Source of the DNA: JBOGJG01 sp050747825
GTDB taxonomy: Bacteria > Acidobacteriota > UBA6911 > RPQK01 > JBOGJG01
Direction of reading: 5' to 3'
Assembly: GCA_050747825.1 (NCBI GenBank)
Contig: JBOGJG010000228.1
Coordinates: 1-46,976 of the forward strand
Length of the DNA: 46,976 nucleotides
The notes beneath the pieces were generated by a model. The model had not been told where the DNA came from. It worked only from the letters and a program-made list of their open reading frames with translations, and ran no database searches. The first letter of the stretch is position 1. Each line of letters starts with the position of its first letter. Made by a program: the position numbers and the translations under genes. Below are positions 23,405-31,784 of the stretch, one piece after another.

Positions 23405-23575
23405 GGCGGATTCAATCCGTGTCCAGGGCGGCAATCGCGCCCACTCCCGGCGTCAGCCCGTCCATGTGTCCAGAAGATTGAGAGAGTTCGTCACTCCAAG
23501 CAACCCGATAAAAGCAACTGGCATCCACAGCCACTCGAAACCGCGCATCAGCAGGAACAAAAGTGCTCCAGCCAT
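23405..23575 (-). pseudogene. WecA/TagO/MraY-family glycosyltransferase fragment, frameshifted
   Basis: The minus strand reads FIGLLGVTNSLNLLD in one frame and MDGLTPGVGAIAALD in the next, together matching the cytosolic-loop signature N-x-x-N-L-L-D-N-M-D-G-L-x-x-G-V of polyprenyl-phosphate sugar-1-phosphate transferases. One base is missing between the two halves (about 23464-23470). A hydrophobic helix precedes it (MAGALLFLLMRG). On its 5' side it abuts, at 23576, the duplicated receptor sequence. Only about 55 of the usual 300 or more residues remain. Confidence 0.7.
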
Positions 23576-23670
23576 CTGACCGAATGCCGCTCCCGCGGCA
23601 GCCATGCAGGTACAGAGACACACTAGCAGGAGTGCCTCGCCTGCACCCCAAAGTAAAGAGTTTTTTTGGG
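23576..23670. repeat. Receptor 5' region, copy B of a split duplication
   Basis: Copy of 21471-21527 joined to 21599-21633, with 3 bp (tgc) in place of the 71 bp between them. It includes part of the receptor's signal-peptide coding sequence and distal upstream DNA but no start codon, and lies 13 bp beyond the stop of the GWxTD gene. Confidence 0.92.
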
Positions 23671-23683
23671 GAAATATTCAGCC

Positions 23684-25333
23684 TCAAGAACTGGTCAGGT
23701 GGAACTGATCAACCAAAGTCACTTCCTGGCCCTTGATCAGGTCCCGGATTATGACCTCCAGCTTGTAGGTTCCGGGATCCAGAAGGCTGGTGGGCAGATC
23801 TCGGACAAGCACGATGCGCTGGCCGGAGAAAAAGTGTACCCATTCTCCGTTTCGATCTTCCACTTCCAGGATGATCTTCGCGTCCTTGAGGACTTTGAAT
23901 TGAGTCTCGATTCCCGGGGCCAGGGAAGTCTGATCCATTCCGAAATTGTAGAGCTGCATATAAACGCCGATCCTGTCGGCGAGCGAAAAGGTTTTGCTGA
24001 GATTGGGGCGAATCCACACATCTCCCAGGACAAACATCTCGTCATCCTTCGTGGAGGGGTCGAGATTGCGGATGAAGTTTGAGAGAATCATGGAACTGGC
24101 GGCCAGCCGCTCGGGCTCAAAGGAGGGGGTGACAATCGCCTGCCGGAATACTCCCATCTTGCCTGAAGCCAAATCCTTCGTGATAAGGTCCAGCTTGTAC
24201 CGCATCTTCTTGTCTAGAACGACGATCTTCTGGTACATGGACCGTCCGAGACGGCCCTGGTGAAAATCCGCCGGCAGCAGATGAGTCCTAACGTCTTCTT
24301 CGAATTCCGCCACCACCCGGCCCTGGATGCTCGTGATCATGCCGTAGACCGCCATCCGAGCGACGAAACTATTCCCCTCGGGCTGAAAGCTCAAGTTATT
24401 GTTATCCCACTCTATCGTAATGGGCACGATGACCTGGCTTTCGTTTAACTCGAAATGGTCCTGGCGAACCTCAAAAGCCAGGCTGTCGTAGCTGACATCG
24501 ACCCGGACAACTTCCTGCAAATCTTTGTACTTGATCTCTTTCGGTCGCTGCACAGCCGCGAATGTTTCATACTTCACAAAGGGGTTGTCTTTGGCCCTCT
24601 TCCACATGAAGGGATACATCCCCTCGTGTTGCGGAGTGAAGTAGGGCCGGTCGGCCCGCTCGGCTATTCCCATGTCTTCAGCGAGGGTATGACCGCCGCC
24701 CTGAACGTGAAGCAACGCGTCTTTGTATTCGGGAGTCAGGGCCAGCCGATACTGATTGCCCCCGTTGCGATCCACGAATTCCAACTCAACATCACTGCCC
24801 ACCCCCTCGAGATGCCGATACCACCAGATTTCAAAAGGATAAGTGGAGGTCGATCCGCCTCCCTCGTGCATGGGACGGTTGTAAGGTCCCCCGGCTGGAT
24901 GGGACTCCTTCTGGTCGGGAGGACCGTGGATGATGTAGATGCGGCCGCGGTCCGTCATCCATCCTGGTTCTCCGCTGTAGAAATTCTCATTGGCATAGGC
25001 GATTCGTCGATAATGCTCTTCCCGGAATTCATTGAATGCGGTTGCTGAATCCGTATCCCGCCTGATCCAGAACTGTTCGATGAAACGCTCTTTTTCTTCC
25101 GAAGTGGAGAGTTTTTTAAAGACATCTTTTTCTTCGGGAGTAACGATGTAGACGACATCCTCCTCCAGCCATTTTCGGTAGTAATCCTGAGCTTCCTCGC
25201 TGAGCAGAGCCCTGGACCTGTCCTCGTCCTCCTGGGTCTGACCTCTGAGAACACCCGCAGGTGGCGTACAGACAAACAAAGACATCAGAACAACAACGGC
25301 ACCGAAGCCAAAAGAACAGGCCATTCTAATCAT
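23684..25333 (-). CDS. GWxTD domain-containing secreted protein
   Basis: This 549-residue protein has a signal sequence (hydrophobic residues 8-25) and the naming motif G124-W-M-T-D128, in the context FREEHYRRIAYANENF followed by RGRIYIIHGPPD. The rest is beta-rich. The GWxTD family is found mainly in Acidobacteriota and Bacteroidota-related groups, and its function is not established. Its ATG overlaps the stop of the TPR gene upstream, so the two are translationally coupled and likely form one exported complex. The 3' end is followed by the ruined duplicate region. Confidence 0.88.
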   Translation of the reverse strand: MIRMACSFGFGAVVVLMSLFVCTPPAGVLRGQTQEDEDRSRALLSEEAQDYYRKWLEEDVVYIVTPEEKDVFKKLSTSEEKERFIEQFWIRRDTDSATAFNEFREEHYRRIAYANENFYSGEPGWMTDRGRIYIIHGPPDQKESHPAGGPYNRPMHEGGGSTSTYPFEIWWYRHLEGVGSDVELEFVDRNGGNQYRLALTPEYKDALLHVQGGGHTLAEDMGIAERADRPYFTPQHEGMYPFMWKRAKDNPFVKYETFAAVQRPKEIKYKDLQEVVRVDVSYDSLAFEVRQDHFELNESQVIVPITIEWDNNNLSFQPEGNSFVARMAVYGMITSIQGRVVAEFEEDVRTHLLPADFHQGRLGRSMYQKIVVLDKKMRYKLDLITKDLASGKMGVFRQAIVTPSFEPERLAASSMILSNFIRNLDPSTKDDEMFVLGDVWIRPNLSKTFSLADRIGVYMQLYNFGMDQTSLAPGIETQFKVLKDAKIILEVEDRNGEWVHFFSGQRIVLVRDLPTSLLDPGTYKLEVIIRDLIKGQEVTLVDQFHLTSS

Positions 25334-26457
25334 AGAACCGGTCCCTCTTTTTCCTTTATTAACTTGTCCAGCCTGAGAAACTCTTCTCTAGCCCGTTTGG
25401 CATCTTCGCTTCGCCCGGCCTTGGTATAAGCCCGGGCCAGAGAAAAATACATCTGGGGACTGTCCGGAGCGAGCTCTGTCCCTTTTTCCAGTTCCTCGAT
25501 GGCGCGGGCCACTTTTCCGATCTCCAGAAGAATGCGTCCAAGGGCGTTGCGAGCGGCAAAAGACCCGGGCTCCAGGGAGACCGACTTCTCAGCATAGGGA
25601 AGACCCGATTCTGGTTCGCCACGCTTCAAGTACTCGAAAGCGACTTGAAGGTGAGCCGCCACTTGCAAAGGCGAGATCTCCAGTTCCTTCTTGAACTCCG
25701 GCAGAGCCTCAGGCGGATTGTACTGAAGGAGAAATACGGCCCGCGCATAATGTACGTTGGGCCGTTCGGGGTAGCGTTGCACGAGCAGATCATAGGACTG
25801 GCCGGCCAGCTCGAGGCGATTGGTGGACCAGTAACTGGAGGCGCGTCCCGTTAGTAGGACCGGCTCCCGCCACTCCGGGGAAAGCTCGGAAGGGAGATAA
25901 GGCAGACGGAGCACACTCAATCCCAGAGCCTCGATAATTTTGGGATTTTCGGAATGCTTGAGACAGATTTCGTGAAGAATTGCGATGGCAGCTTCAAATT
26001 GCTGGAAACGGGTCAACAGCAGCGCCGTGTGATAACGAACCACATAAACCAATTGCTCGTTGGCTCCCAAGCCCAGCCGCTGTCCCTGCTGGAGATTCTG
26101 GATGGCCCGCTCATATTCGCCGGCCTCAAACTCGCAAAGGCCGAGAAGAGCCCAGCCGGCTCCACTCTTCGAATCGAGGCTGACATAGCGACGGAAGCTA
26201 TCCCGTGCCTGGGCATAGCGGTCGAGATCATATTGGAGAGTGGCCAGATTCCACCAACCTTCCACCCAATCAGGCTGAGCCTCCAAAATATTCCGGTACA
26301 GACCAACAGCCCTGGCCAATTCACCCGACTGAACGGCGGAGGCTGCCTGCTTTTTCAGGCCTTCAACATCGTCGGGCCCCGGCTCCGCCCCCAACCGGGC
26401 ATTACCCATGTAGAACAGCAGGGTTAATGCCAGGCTCCCAAACTTCATGAGGCGCAT
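25330..26457 (-). CDS. TPR-repeat lipoprotein-like or secreted protein
   Basis: This 375-residue protein has an N-terminal hydrophobic signal (MRLMKFGSLALTLLFYMG) and TPR units through most of its length, such as AVGLYRNILEAQPDWVEGWWNLA near residue 50 and AIEELEKGTELAPDSPQMYFSLARAY near the end. TPR proteins scaffold protein complexes. It starts the minus-strand pair with the GWxTD protein and is divergent from the CRTAC1 operon over 56 bp. A start four codons in (MKFGS) is an alternative. Confidence 0.88.
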   Translation of the reverse strand: MRLMKFGSLALTLLFYMGNARLGAEPGPDDVEGLKKQAASAVQSGELARAVGLYRNILEAQPDWVEGWWNLATLQYDLDRYAQARDSFRRYVSLDSKSGAGWALLGLCEFEAGEYERAIQNLQQGQRLGLGANEQLVYVVRYHTALLLTRFQQFEAAIAILHEICLKHSENPKIIEALGLSVLRLPYLPSELSPEWREPVLLTGRASSYWSTNRLELAGQSYDLLVQRYPERPNVHYARAVFLLQYNPPEALPEFKKELEISPLQVAAHLQVAFEYLKRGEPESGLPYAEKSVSLEPGSFAARNALGRILLEIGKVARAIEELEKGTELAPDSPQMYFSLARAYTKAGRSEDAKRAREEFLRLDKLIKEKEGPVL

Positions 26458-26475
26458 CCAGTTATGGTAGCATAC

Positions 26476-26500
26476 CCCCTCAGGACTTTCACCACAGTTA
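26476..26500. repeat. Degenerate copy of the 17780-18059 element end
   Basis: cccctcaggactttcaccac followed by agtta matches the end of the 280-bp element with one substitution and a 3-base gap. It lies in the divergent promoter region between the TPR gene and the first CRTAC1 gene. Confidence 0.65.
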
Positions 26501-26513
26501 GAGGAAGGTCATC

Positions 26514-28178
26514 GTGTTCTCCCGTCTGCTCTCACTGTTCCTAACTTTCGGCGCCCTTGCCTTCCAGGCAGCCTCCTGGCCGTCCCCGGATTCCACACCA
26601 GTCGAGTTCATTGACATGGCGCCGCGAAACCCGATCGTGTACACCACAAACAATAACTTTACGGGACGCAAGTATTTCCCCCAGCCGATGTGCGGGGGAG
26701 TGGCCATTCTCGACTATGACAATGACGGGCGACTTGATCTTTTCTTCACCAACGGGGCCCAGCTTCCGGAATTGAAGAAGACCGATTCTTCCTTCTACAA
26801 TTCCCTGCTCCGAAACAGAGGGGAAGGACAATTCGAGGAAGTCACGGAGAAGGCAAGGCTCACCGGGGCCAGTCTCGATTACAGCTTCGGAGTTGCCGCC
26901 GGCGATTATGACAACGACGGCCATACGGATCTGTTCATTTGTAACGCGGGTCCCAATGTGCTCTATCGAAACAATGGTGACGGAACGTTCTCCGACGTGA
27001 CAGGCAATTCCGGCCTGGATCAGAAACCTGAAGATCTGCTGAGTGTAGCGGGCGCCTGGTTTGACTACAACAATGACGGTCTGCTGGACCTTGTCATCTC
27101 ACAATATACCTACTGGAACCCCCTGGCCGACGAGCCCTGCTTCCGCCCGGACGGGTCTGAATTTTACTGCAGTCCTGAAACCGTGGTGAGCGTTCCAAAT
27201 ACTCTTTACAAGAACCTTGGCGATGGCAGGTTTGAAGATGTCTCCAAGGCCAGCGGCTTTAATTCGGCGCTTGGAAAAGGGATGGGAATCGGCATCGCGG
27301 ATTTCAACCGGGACGGCGCCATGGATGTATTCGTCGCCAATGACACTACGCCCAACCTTCTCTATCTGAACCAGCGGGATGGTACTTTTGAAGAAGTCGC
27401 TCTGATGTATGGAGTCGCTTACAATGATGAGGCGGCGCCCGTTTCGGGCATGGGCTGCGACGTGAAGGATTACGATAATGATGGCTGGACCGATATCTTC
27501 TACAACGACCTCGAGAACCAGATCTATGCTCTCTTTAAGAATGAGAAAGGGGAATATTTCGACTACGTCAGCCCGGGCACAAATATAGCAACCCTCAGCC
27601 GCCGGTTTTCCGGCTGGAGCACTGGCTTCATAGATTACGACAACGATGGATGGAAGGACATCTATTCAGCCAACGGTGACGTTGAGCCTTCAGGACCGAA
27701 CTCGGTTCAGCATGACACGATGTGGAAGAATGTAGGCGGCGTTCGCTTTACGGATGTATCCGAAAGCCTGGGCCCGGACTTTTTGCGGTTGGGGTATCAG
27801 AGGGGTTCAGCCTTTGCCGACCTGAACGACGATGGCTTTCTGGACATCGTCGTGACCTCCTTAAACGAGAAACCGCGAATTCTTTTCAACTCCGCCCGCA
27901 ACGGCAATCACTGGCTGATGCTCGATCTTCGCGGGAGCAGGAGCAGCCGAGATGCCATTGGAGCCCAGATCAAAGTGACCACGCGTTCGGGCCGCACGCT
28001 TTATAATCACGTTTCGACTTCGGTCGGTTTCATGTCCACTTCAGATCGCCGGGTCCATTTTGGATTGGGCGACGAAGAACCCGTTCAATCCGTCGAGATC
28101 CGCTGGCCCTCAGGCGTGATCCAGGTACTGACAGACGTCAAAGTCGACCGTGTCTTGAAAGTTGAAGAGCCCAAGTGA
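26514..28178 (+). CDS. CRTAC1 family protein (FG-GAP/VCBS repeats plus ASPIC/UnbV)
   Basis: This 554-residue exported protein starts at a GTG with GAGGAAGG five bases upstream. A signal peptide (FSRLLSLFLTFGALAFQAAS) is followed by about seven FG-GAP repeats, each with a calcium-loop DxDxDG-like core: DYDNDGRLDLF, DYDNDGHTDLF, DYNNDGLLDLV, DFNRDGAMDVF, DYDNDGWTDIF, DYDNDGWKDIY and DLNDDGFLDIV. The C-terminal UnbV/ASPIC domain contains GNHWLMLDLRGSRSSRDAIGA-type sequence and HFGLGDEEPVQSVEIRWPSG. The fold is a seven-bladed propeller for extracellular binding; the role is unknown. Its stop overlaps the next CRTAC1 gene. Confidence 0.92.
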   Translation: MFSRLLSLFLTFGALAFQAASWPSPDSTPVEFIDMAPRNPIVYTTNNNFTGRKYFPQPMCGGVAILDYDNDGRLDLFFTNGAQLPELKKTDSSFYNSLLRNRGEGQFEEVTEKARLTGASLDYSFGVAAGDYDNDGHTDLFICNAGPNVLYRNNGDGTFSDVTGNSGLDQKPEDLLSVAGAWFDYNNDGLLDLVISQYTYWNPLADEPCFRPDGSEFYCSPETVVSVPNTLYKNLGDGRFEDVSKASGFNSALGKGMGIGIADFNRDGAMDVFVANDTTPNLLYLNQRDGTFEEVALMYGVAYNDEAAPVSGMGCDVKDYDNDGWTDIFYNDLENQIYALFKNEKGEYFDYVSPGTNIATLSRRFSGWSTGFIDYDNDGWKDIYSANGDVEPSGPNSVQHDTMWKNVGGVRFTDVSESLGPDFLRLGYQRGSAFADLNDDGFLDIVVTSLNEKPRILFNSARNGNHWLMLDLRGSRSSRDAIGAQIKVTTRSGRTLYNHVSTSVGFMSTSDRRVHFGLGDEEPVQSVEIRWPSGVIQVLTDVKVDRVLKVEEPK

Positions 28179-29860
28179 GCCAACGAATCACACGAATGAC
28201 TTGTGTCGCACTGTTGGCTTTTTTTCTGCGCGGAACCGCGCCTGCAAACGACCGGGAAAAGTACGACGCCATCAGGTTCGAATGGGCCTCTTCGACGGGC
28301 GTCGATTTTGTGGTCGAGCCGAGCCGGACCGATCACAAGCACCAGCCTGAGACGATGCTTTCGGGTGTAGCACTTTTCGATTACAACAATGACGGTTGGC
28401 TCGACATTTATGCCATCAGCGGCGCGACTATGCCCGGCCTCGAGAAGACACTCGAATCGCACTATAACCGTCTTTATAAGAACAACGGCAACTGGACTTT
28501 TGAAGACGTCACCGATCAAGCCGGAGTGCGGGGACACGGATATACCGGCGGCTGCGTGGTGGCTGATTACGACAACGACGGCCACCAGGATATTTTCGTG
28601 GTCGGTCTGCGTGAAAATATCCTTTACCATAACCAGGGCGATGGAACGTTTAAGGACGTCACCAGCGACGCCGGCCTGAATATCCCCGACGCCAAGTACG
28701 GAACGCTGTGGTCTGTTTCAGCCGCATTTTTTGATTACGACCGCGACGGCTGGCTGGATCTTTTCGTCTCCAACTATTGTGTCTGGGATCCTGAAACCGA
28801 ACCTGTCTGCGGGCCCGAGGGCGCCCCTGAGTACTGCCACCCCAAGCACTACGCAGGTCTACCTAATTCCCTTTACCGCAACAATGGAAACGGTACTTTT
28901 ACGGACGTATCCGTCTCCTCGGGGATCCGCCGCCACGTCGGAAAGGGAATGGGCATTGGGGTCGCCGATTTCGACCAGGACGGCTGGCTGGACATCTATG
29001 TTGCCAACGACAATGTCCCCGCCTTTCTTTTTCACAACCGGCAGAATGGGACCTTTCAGGAAATCGCCCTGGATAGCGGCACTGCCTACTCATTTTCGGG
29101 CGTGGCGGTCGCCGGCATGGGAGTGGATGCAAGGGATGTCAATAACGACGGTCTGGCTGATCTTTTTGTCACGGCTATGATCACCGAGACCATGCCCTTT
29201 TATCTGAATCTCGGCGGCAATCTCTTTGAGGACGTCACGACTTCCAGCCGGCTGGCCTCGATGACGCGCGATCAAACCGGCTGGAGCAATGGAATTTTTG
29301 ACTTTAATAATGACGGCTGGAAAGACCTGTTCGTAGCCGCCGGCGACGTCATGGATCCTCGCGGAGGTTTTGGTGACAGAGTCTTGCAGACCAACGGCCT
29401 CTTTATCAATACGAAAAATGGTAAATTTGCCGATGCAGCCGCGGGCGCCGGTCAAGAGTTTGCCACCAGAAAGGCGGTCCACCGGGGAGCTGCGTTCGGC
29501 GACCTGGATAATGATGGACGGATCGATGTAGTGGTAAGCGCGCTCAATGACCCGATAGAGATCTGGAGAAATGTCTCGCCCTCGTCCAATCACTGGCTGA
29601 TGATTGCGACTACGGGCACCAGGAGCAACCGCGACGGGATCGGAGCCAAAGTGAAAGTCACGACCGACTCGGGGTCTCAGTACAACCAGGTCAACACCGC
29701 GGTCGGCTATGGCTCGGCTTCCGACAAACGCGTCCATTTTGGACTGGGCGCGGACTCCCTCGTAAGGGAGATTGAGATCATCTGGCCTAGCGGCGTGGTG
29801 CAGGGGCTGGAAAACATTCAGGCAGATCAGATTGTCCACGTACGGGAACCAGAGGATTAA
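28175..29860 (+). CDS. CRTAC1 family protein, second paralogue
   Basis: This protein of up to 561 residues has the same architecture as its neighbour: FG-GAP repeats (DYNNDGWLDIY, DYDNDGHQDIF, DYDRDGWLDLF, DFDQDGWLDIY, DVNNDGLADLF, DFNNDGWKDLF, DLDNDGRIDVV) and a C-terminal ASPIC/UnbV domain (HFGLGADSLVREIEIIWPSG). A GTG at 28175 overlaps the previous stop (GTGA). The real start may instead be the ATG at 28196: the seven residues before it (SQRITR region) come from the aatcacacgaat repeat, and the signal peptide (TCVALLAFFLRGTAPA) begins right after that ATG. It is followed by the TPR gene in an overlapping stop/start. Confidence 0.92.
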   Translation: MSQRITRMTCVALLAFFLRGTAPANDREKYDAIRFEWASSTGVDFVVEPSRTDHKHQPETMLSGVALFDYNNDGWLDIYAISGATMPGLEKTLESHYNRLYKNNGNWTFEDVTDQAGVRGHGYTGGCVVADYDNDGHQDIFVVGLRENILYHNQGDGTFKDVTSDAGLNIPDAKYGTLWSVSAAFFDYDRDGWLDLFVSNYCVWDPETEPVCGPEGAPEYCHPKHYAGLPNSLYRNNGNGTFTDVSVSSGIRRHVGKGMGIGVADFDQDGWLDIYVANDNVPAFLFHNRQNGTFQEIALDSGTAYSFSGVAVAGMGVDARDVNNDGLADLFVTAMITETMPFYLNLGGNLFEDVTTSSRLASMTRDQTGWSNGIFDFNNDGWKDLFVAAGDVMDPRGGFGDRVLQTNGLFINTKNGKFADAAAGAGQEFATRKAVHRGAAFGDLDNDGRIDVVVSALNDPIEIWRNVSPSSNHWLMIATTGTRSNRDGIGAKVKVTTDSGSQYNQVNTAVGYGSASDKRVHFGLGADSLVREIEIIWPSGVVQGLENIQADQIVHVREPED

Positions 29861-31761
29861 TGGAAAGAGCATTGAAAAGGAAGGTAAGCTGCTTTCTGCT
29901 GTTGATCTGCTGGGCTGTGGGAACGGCCCCGGCGCAATCTTCCGAGACCGAGCTTCAGAATATCCTGCGAAGAGCGGTCGAACTGCAGCAGGCAGGCGAG
30001 TACACGGGAGCTATCCGGGAATACGAGCGATTTCTCAGCAGCGGCCCGGAAGATGCCGGAGTCCTGTCCAACCTGGGAGCGGCCTATTCCGCCCGCGGGA
30101 ATTACCCTAAAGCGATTGAATGCTACCAGCGGGCCTTGCGACTGGACGACCGCAATCCGATCATCCGCCTGAATCTTGGAATGGCCTACTACAAGGCTGT
30201 GAGGCTACCTGAGGCCATTCAGGAACTGGAACGGGTCCGCCAGTCCGATCGCCAAAACAAGCAGGCTCTCCTGCTTCTGGCCGATTGCCACTTTCGAATG
30301 GAGCAGCACGCCAAAGTCATCGAAGTGCTTGGGCCCCTGGAGGAAGAAATGGGCAATGACCATGCCTTCATCTACCTGCTGGGGACTTCTCTGATCCGCG
30401 AAAATCGGCTGGAAGAAGGGCAAAAGCTGATTGATCGGATCATGGCCGACGGGGACTCGGCTGAAGCTCATCTGATGCTGGGCGCCGCTTATCAGACCGC
30501 GCGTGACCTCTCCGGGGCGGTTCGGGAATTTCGAAAAGCCGTTGAGTTGAATCCGAAAATCCTCGGGGCCCACGCGCTGCTTGGAGAGGCGGAACTGGCC
30601 ACCGGAAATCGAGAGGCAGCCCTGCAAGCCTTTGACCACGAACTGGCGGTTAATCCAACCAACTTCGATGCAAATTTTTACAAAGGGATTCTCCTCAAGG
30701 AAGATCAGAACTACGCCGAAGCGCTCAACTATTTCAAGACGTCGCAGCTCCTGCGTCCGGATGCCCTGGAAGTGGACTATCAGGTGGCTACGGTTTATCT
30801 GGCCACGGGAGAAAACGAACAGGCACACCGGGTGCTGGAAAGGGTTGTAGAGGAAGCTCCTGAATTTGTCGAGGCGCATGTTTCTCTGGCCACCGCCTAT
30901 TACCGCTTGAAGATGAATGAACAGGGGGATCGCCAGCAGAAAATTATCGTCGAGCTGAACGCCAGGAAGCAGGCGCAGCAGCCCGGGTCGCAGCAGGAAG
31001 GTCCGGCCTATGGAGGAGAGGATGGCTTGAACATCCCAAAACCGGCTGAAGAGCCGGCATCGGCCTCCTCCAGGGGCGACTACCTGGAGTTGTATAAGGA
31101 GGCACTGGACTTCCTGCGCCTGCGGGATTTGGAAAAAGCCAGGACCTCCCTGGAGGAGTCACTGCAGCTCCAGCCGGATTTTGCGCTGGGACATTTCTAC
31201 CTGGGCAGGGTCTACAACAACCAGAGTCAGAACGAAACGGCTCTTAGGCACTTCCTGAGGGCGAGGGAGCTCGACCCGCGCATCGAGGAGCTTCATTACC
31301 AGATGGGGCTAGCGTACAAGGCGCTGGGGCAGGATTCGGACGCCGCCCGCGAACTGGAGCAACAGGTCAAACTCGATCCTGAAATGGCGTCCGTGAGGCT
31401 GACTCTGGGTGATACCTATCTGAGGCTGGGAAATCCTGCAGCGGCTTTGGAACACCTGCAGGCCGCGGTGAGATTGGAGCCTGAACGCGCCAAAGCCCAC
31501 TACCTTCTGGGAAAGGTCTTGTTTGAACTGGATAAGCCGGAAGAGGCCCTCCAGTCACTGCAGAGGGCCAGTGATGTCCAGCCTGAGAGTGAAGAGCCTC
31601 ATTACTTTTCGGCGCACATTTACCGGAGACTGGGCAAACCGGATCTGGCCAAGGAACAGATCGAGTTGTTCAAACAGAAAAAGAAAATCCTGGAATTTCT
31701 GTCGAGCCAGGAACCGGGGTTGGAAGGAAACACCAAATTCCAGGCACCCAATCCCAAATAG
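29860..31761 (+). CDS. Secreted multi-TPR protein
   Basis: This 633-residue protein has a signal peptide (about residues 1-26, ending GTAPAQS) and two blocks of tetratricopeptide repeats, about residues 30-370 and 400-610, joined by a Gln/Gly/Pro-rich linker near 370-405. Typical repeat segments are AYSARGNYPKAIECYQRALRL and LGKVLFELDKPEEALQSLQRA. It is the third gene of a tight operon with the two CRTAC1 genes (the TAA stop overlaps the ATG) and probably organises these propeller proteins. The C-terminal tail TKFQAPNPK is the translation of a gene-end repeat. Confidence 0.9.
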   Translation: MERALKRKVSCFLLLICWAVGTAPAQSSETELQNILRRAVELQQAGEYTGAIREYERFLSSGPEDAGVLSNLGAAYSARGNYPKAIECYQRALRLDDRNPIIRLNLGMAYYKAVRLPEAIQELERVRQSDRQNKQALLLLADCHFRMEQHAKVIEVLGPLEEEMGNDHAFIYLLGTSLIRENRLEEGQKLIDRIMADGDSAEAHLMLGAAYQTARDLSGAVREFRKAVELNPKILGAHALLGEAELATGNREAALQAFDHELAVNPTNFDANFYKGILLKEDQNYAEALNYFKTSQLLRPDALEVDYQVATVYLATGENEQAHRVLERVVEEAPEFVEAHVSLATAYYRLKMNEQGDRQQKIIVELNARKQAQQPGSQQEGPAYGGEDGLNIPKPAEEPASASSRGDYLELYKEALDFLRLRDLEKARTSLEESLQLQPDFALGHFYLGRVYNNQSQNETALRHFLRARELDPRIEELHYQMGLAYKALGQDSDAARELEQQVKLDPEMASVRLTLGDTYLRLGNPAAALEHLQAAVRLEPERAKAHYLLGKVLFELDKPEEALQSLQRASDVQPESEEPHYFSAHIYRRLGKPDLAKEQIELFKQKKKILEFLSSQEPGLEGNTKFQAPNPK

Positions 31762-31784
31762 ATGCAGTTATCCACTTCCAAGTG

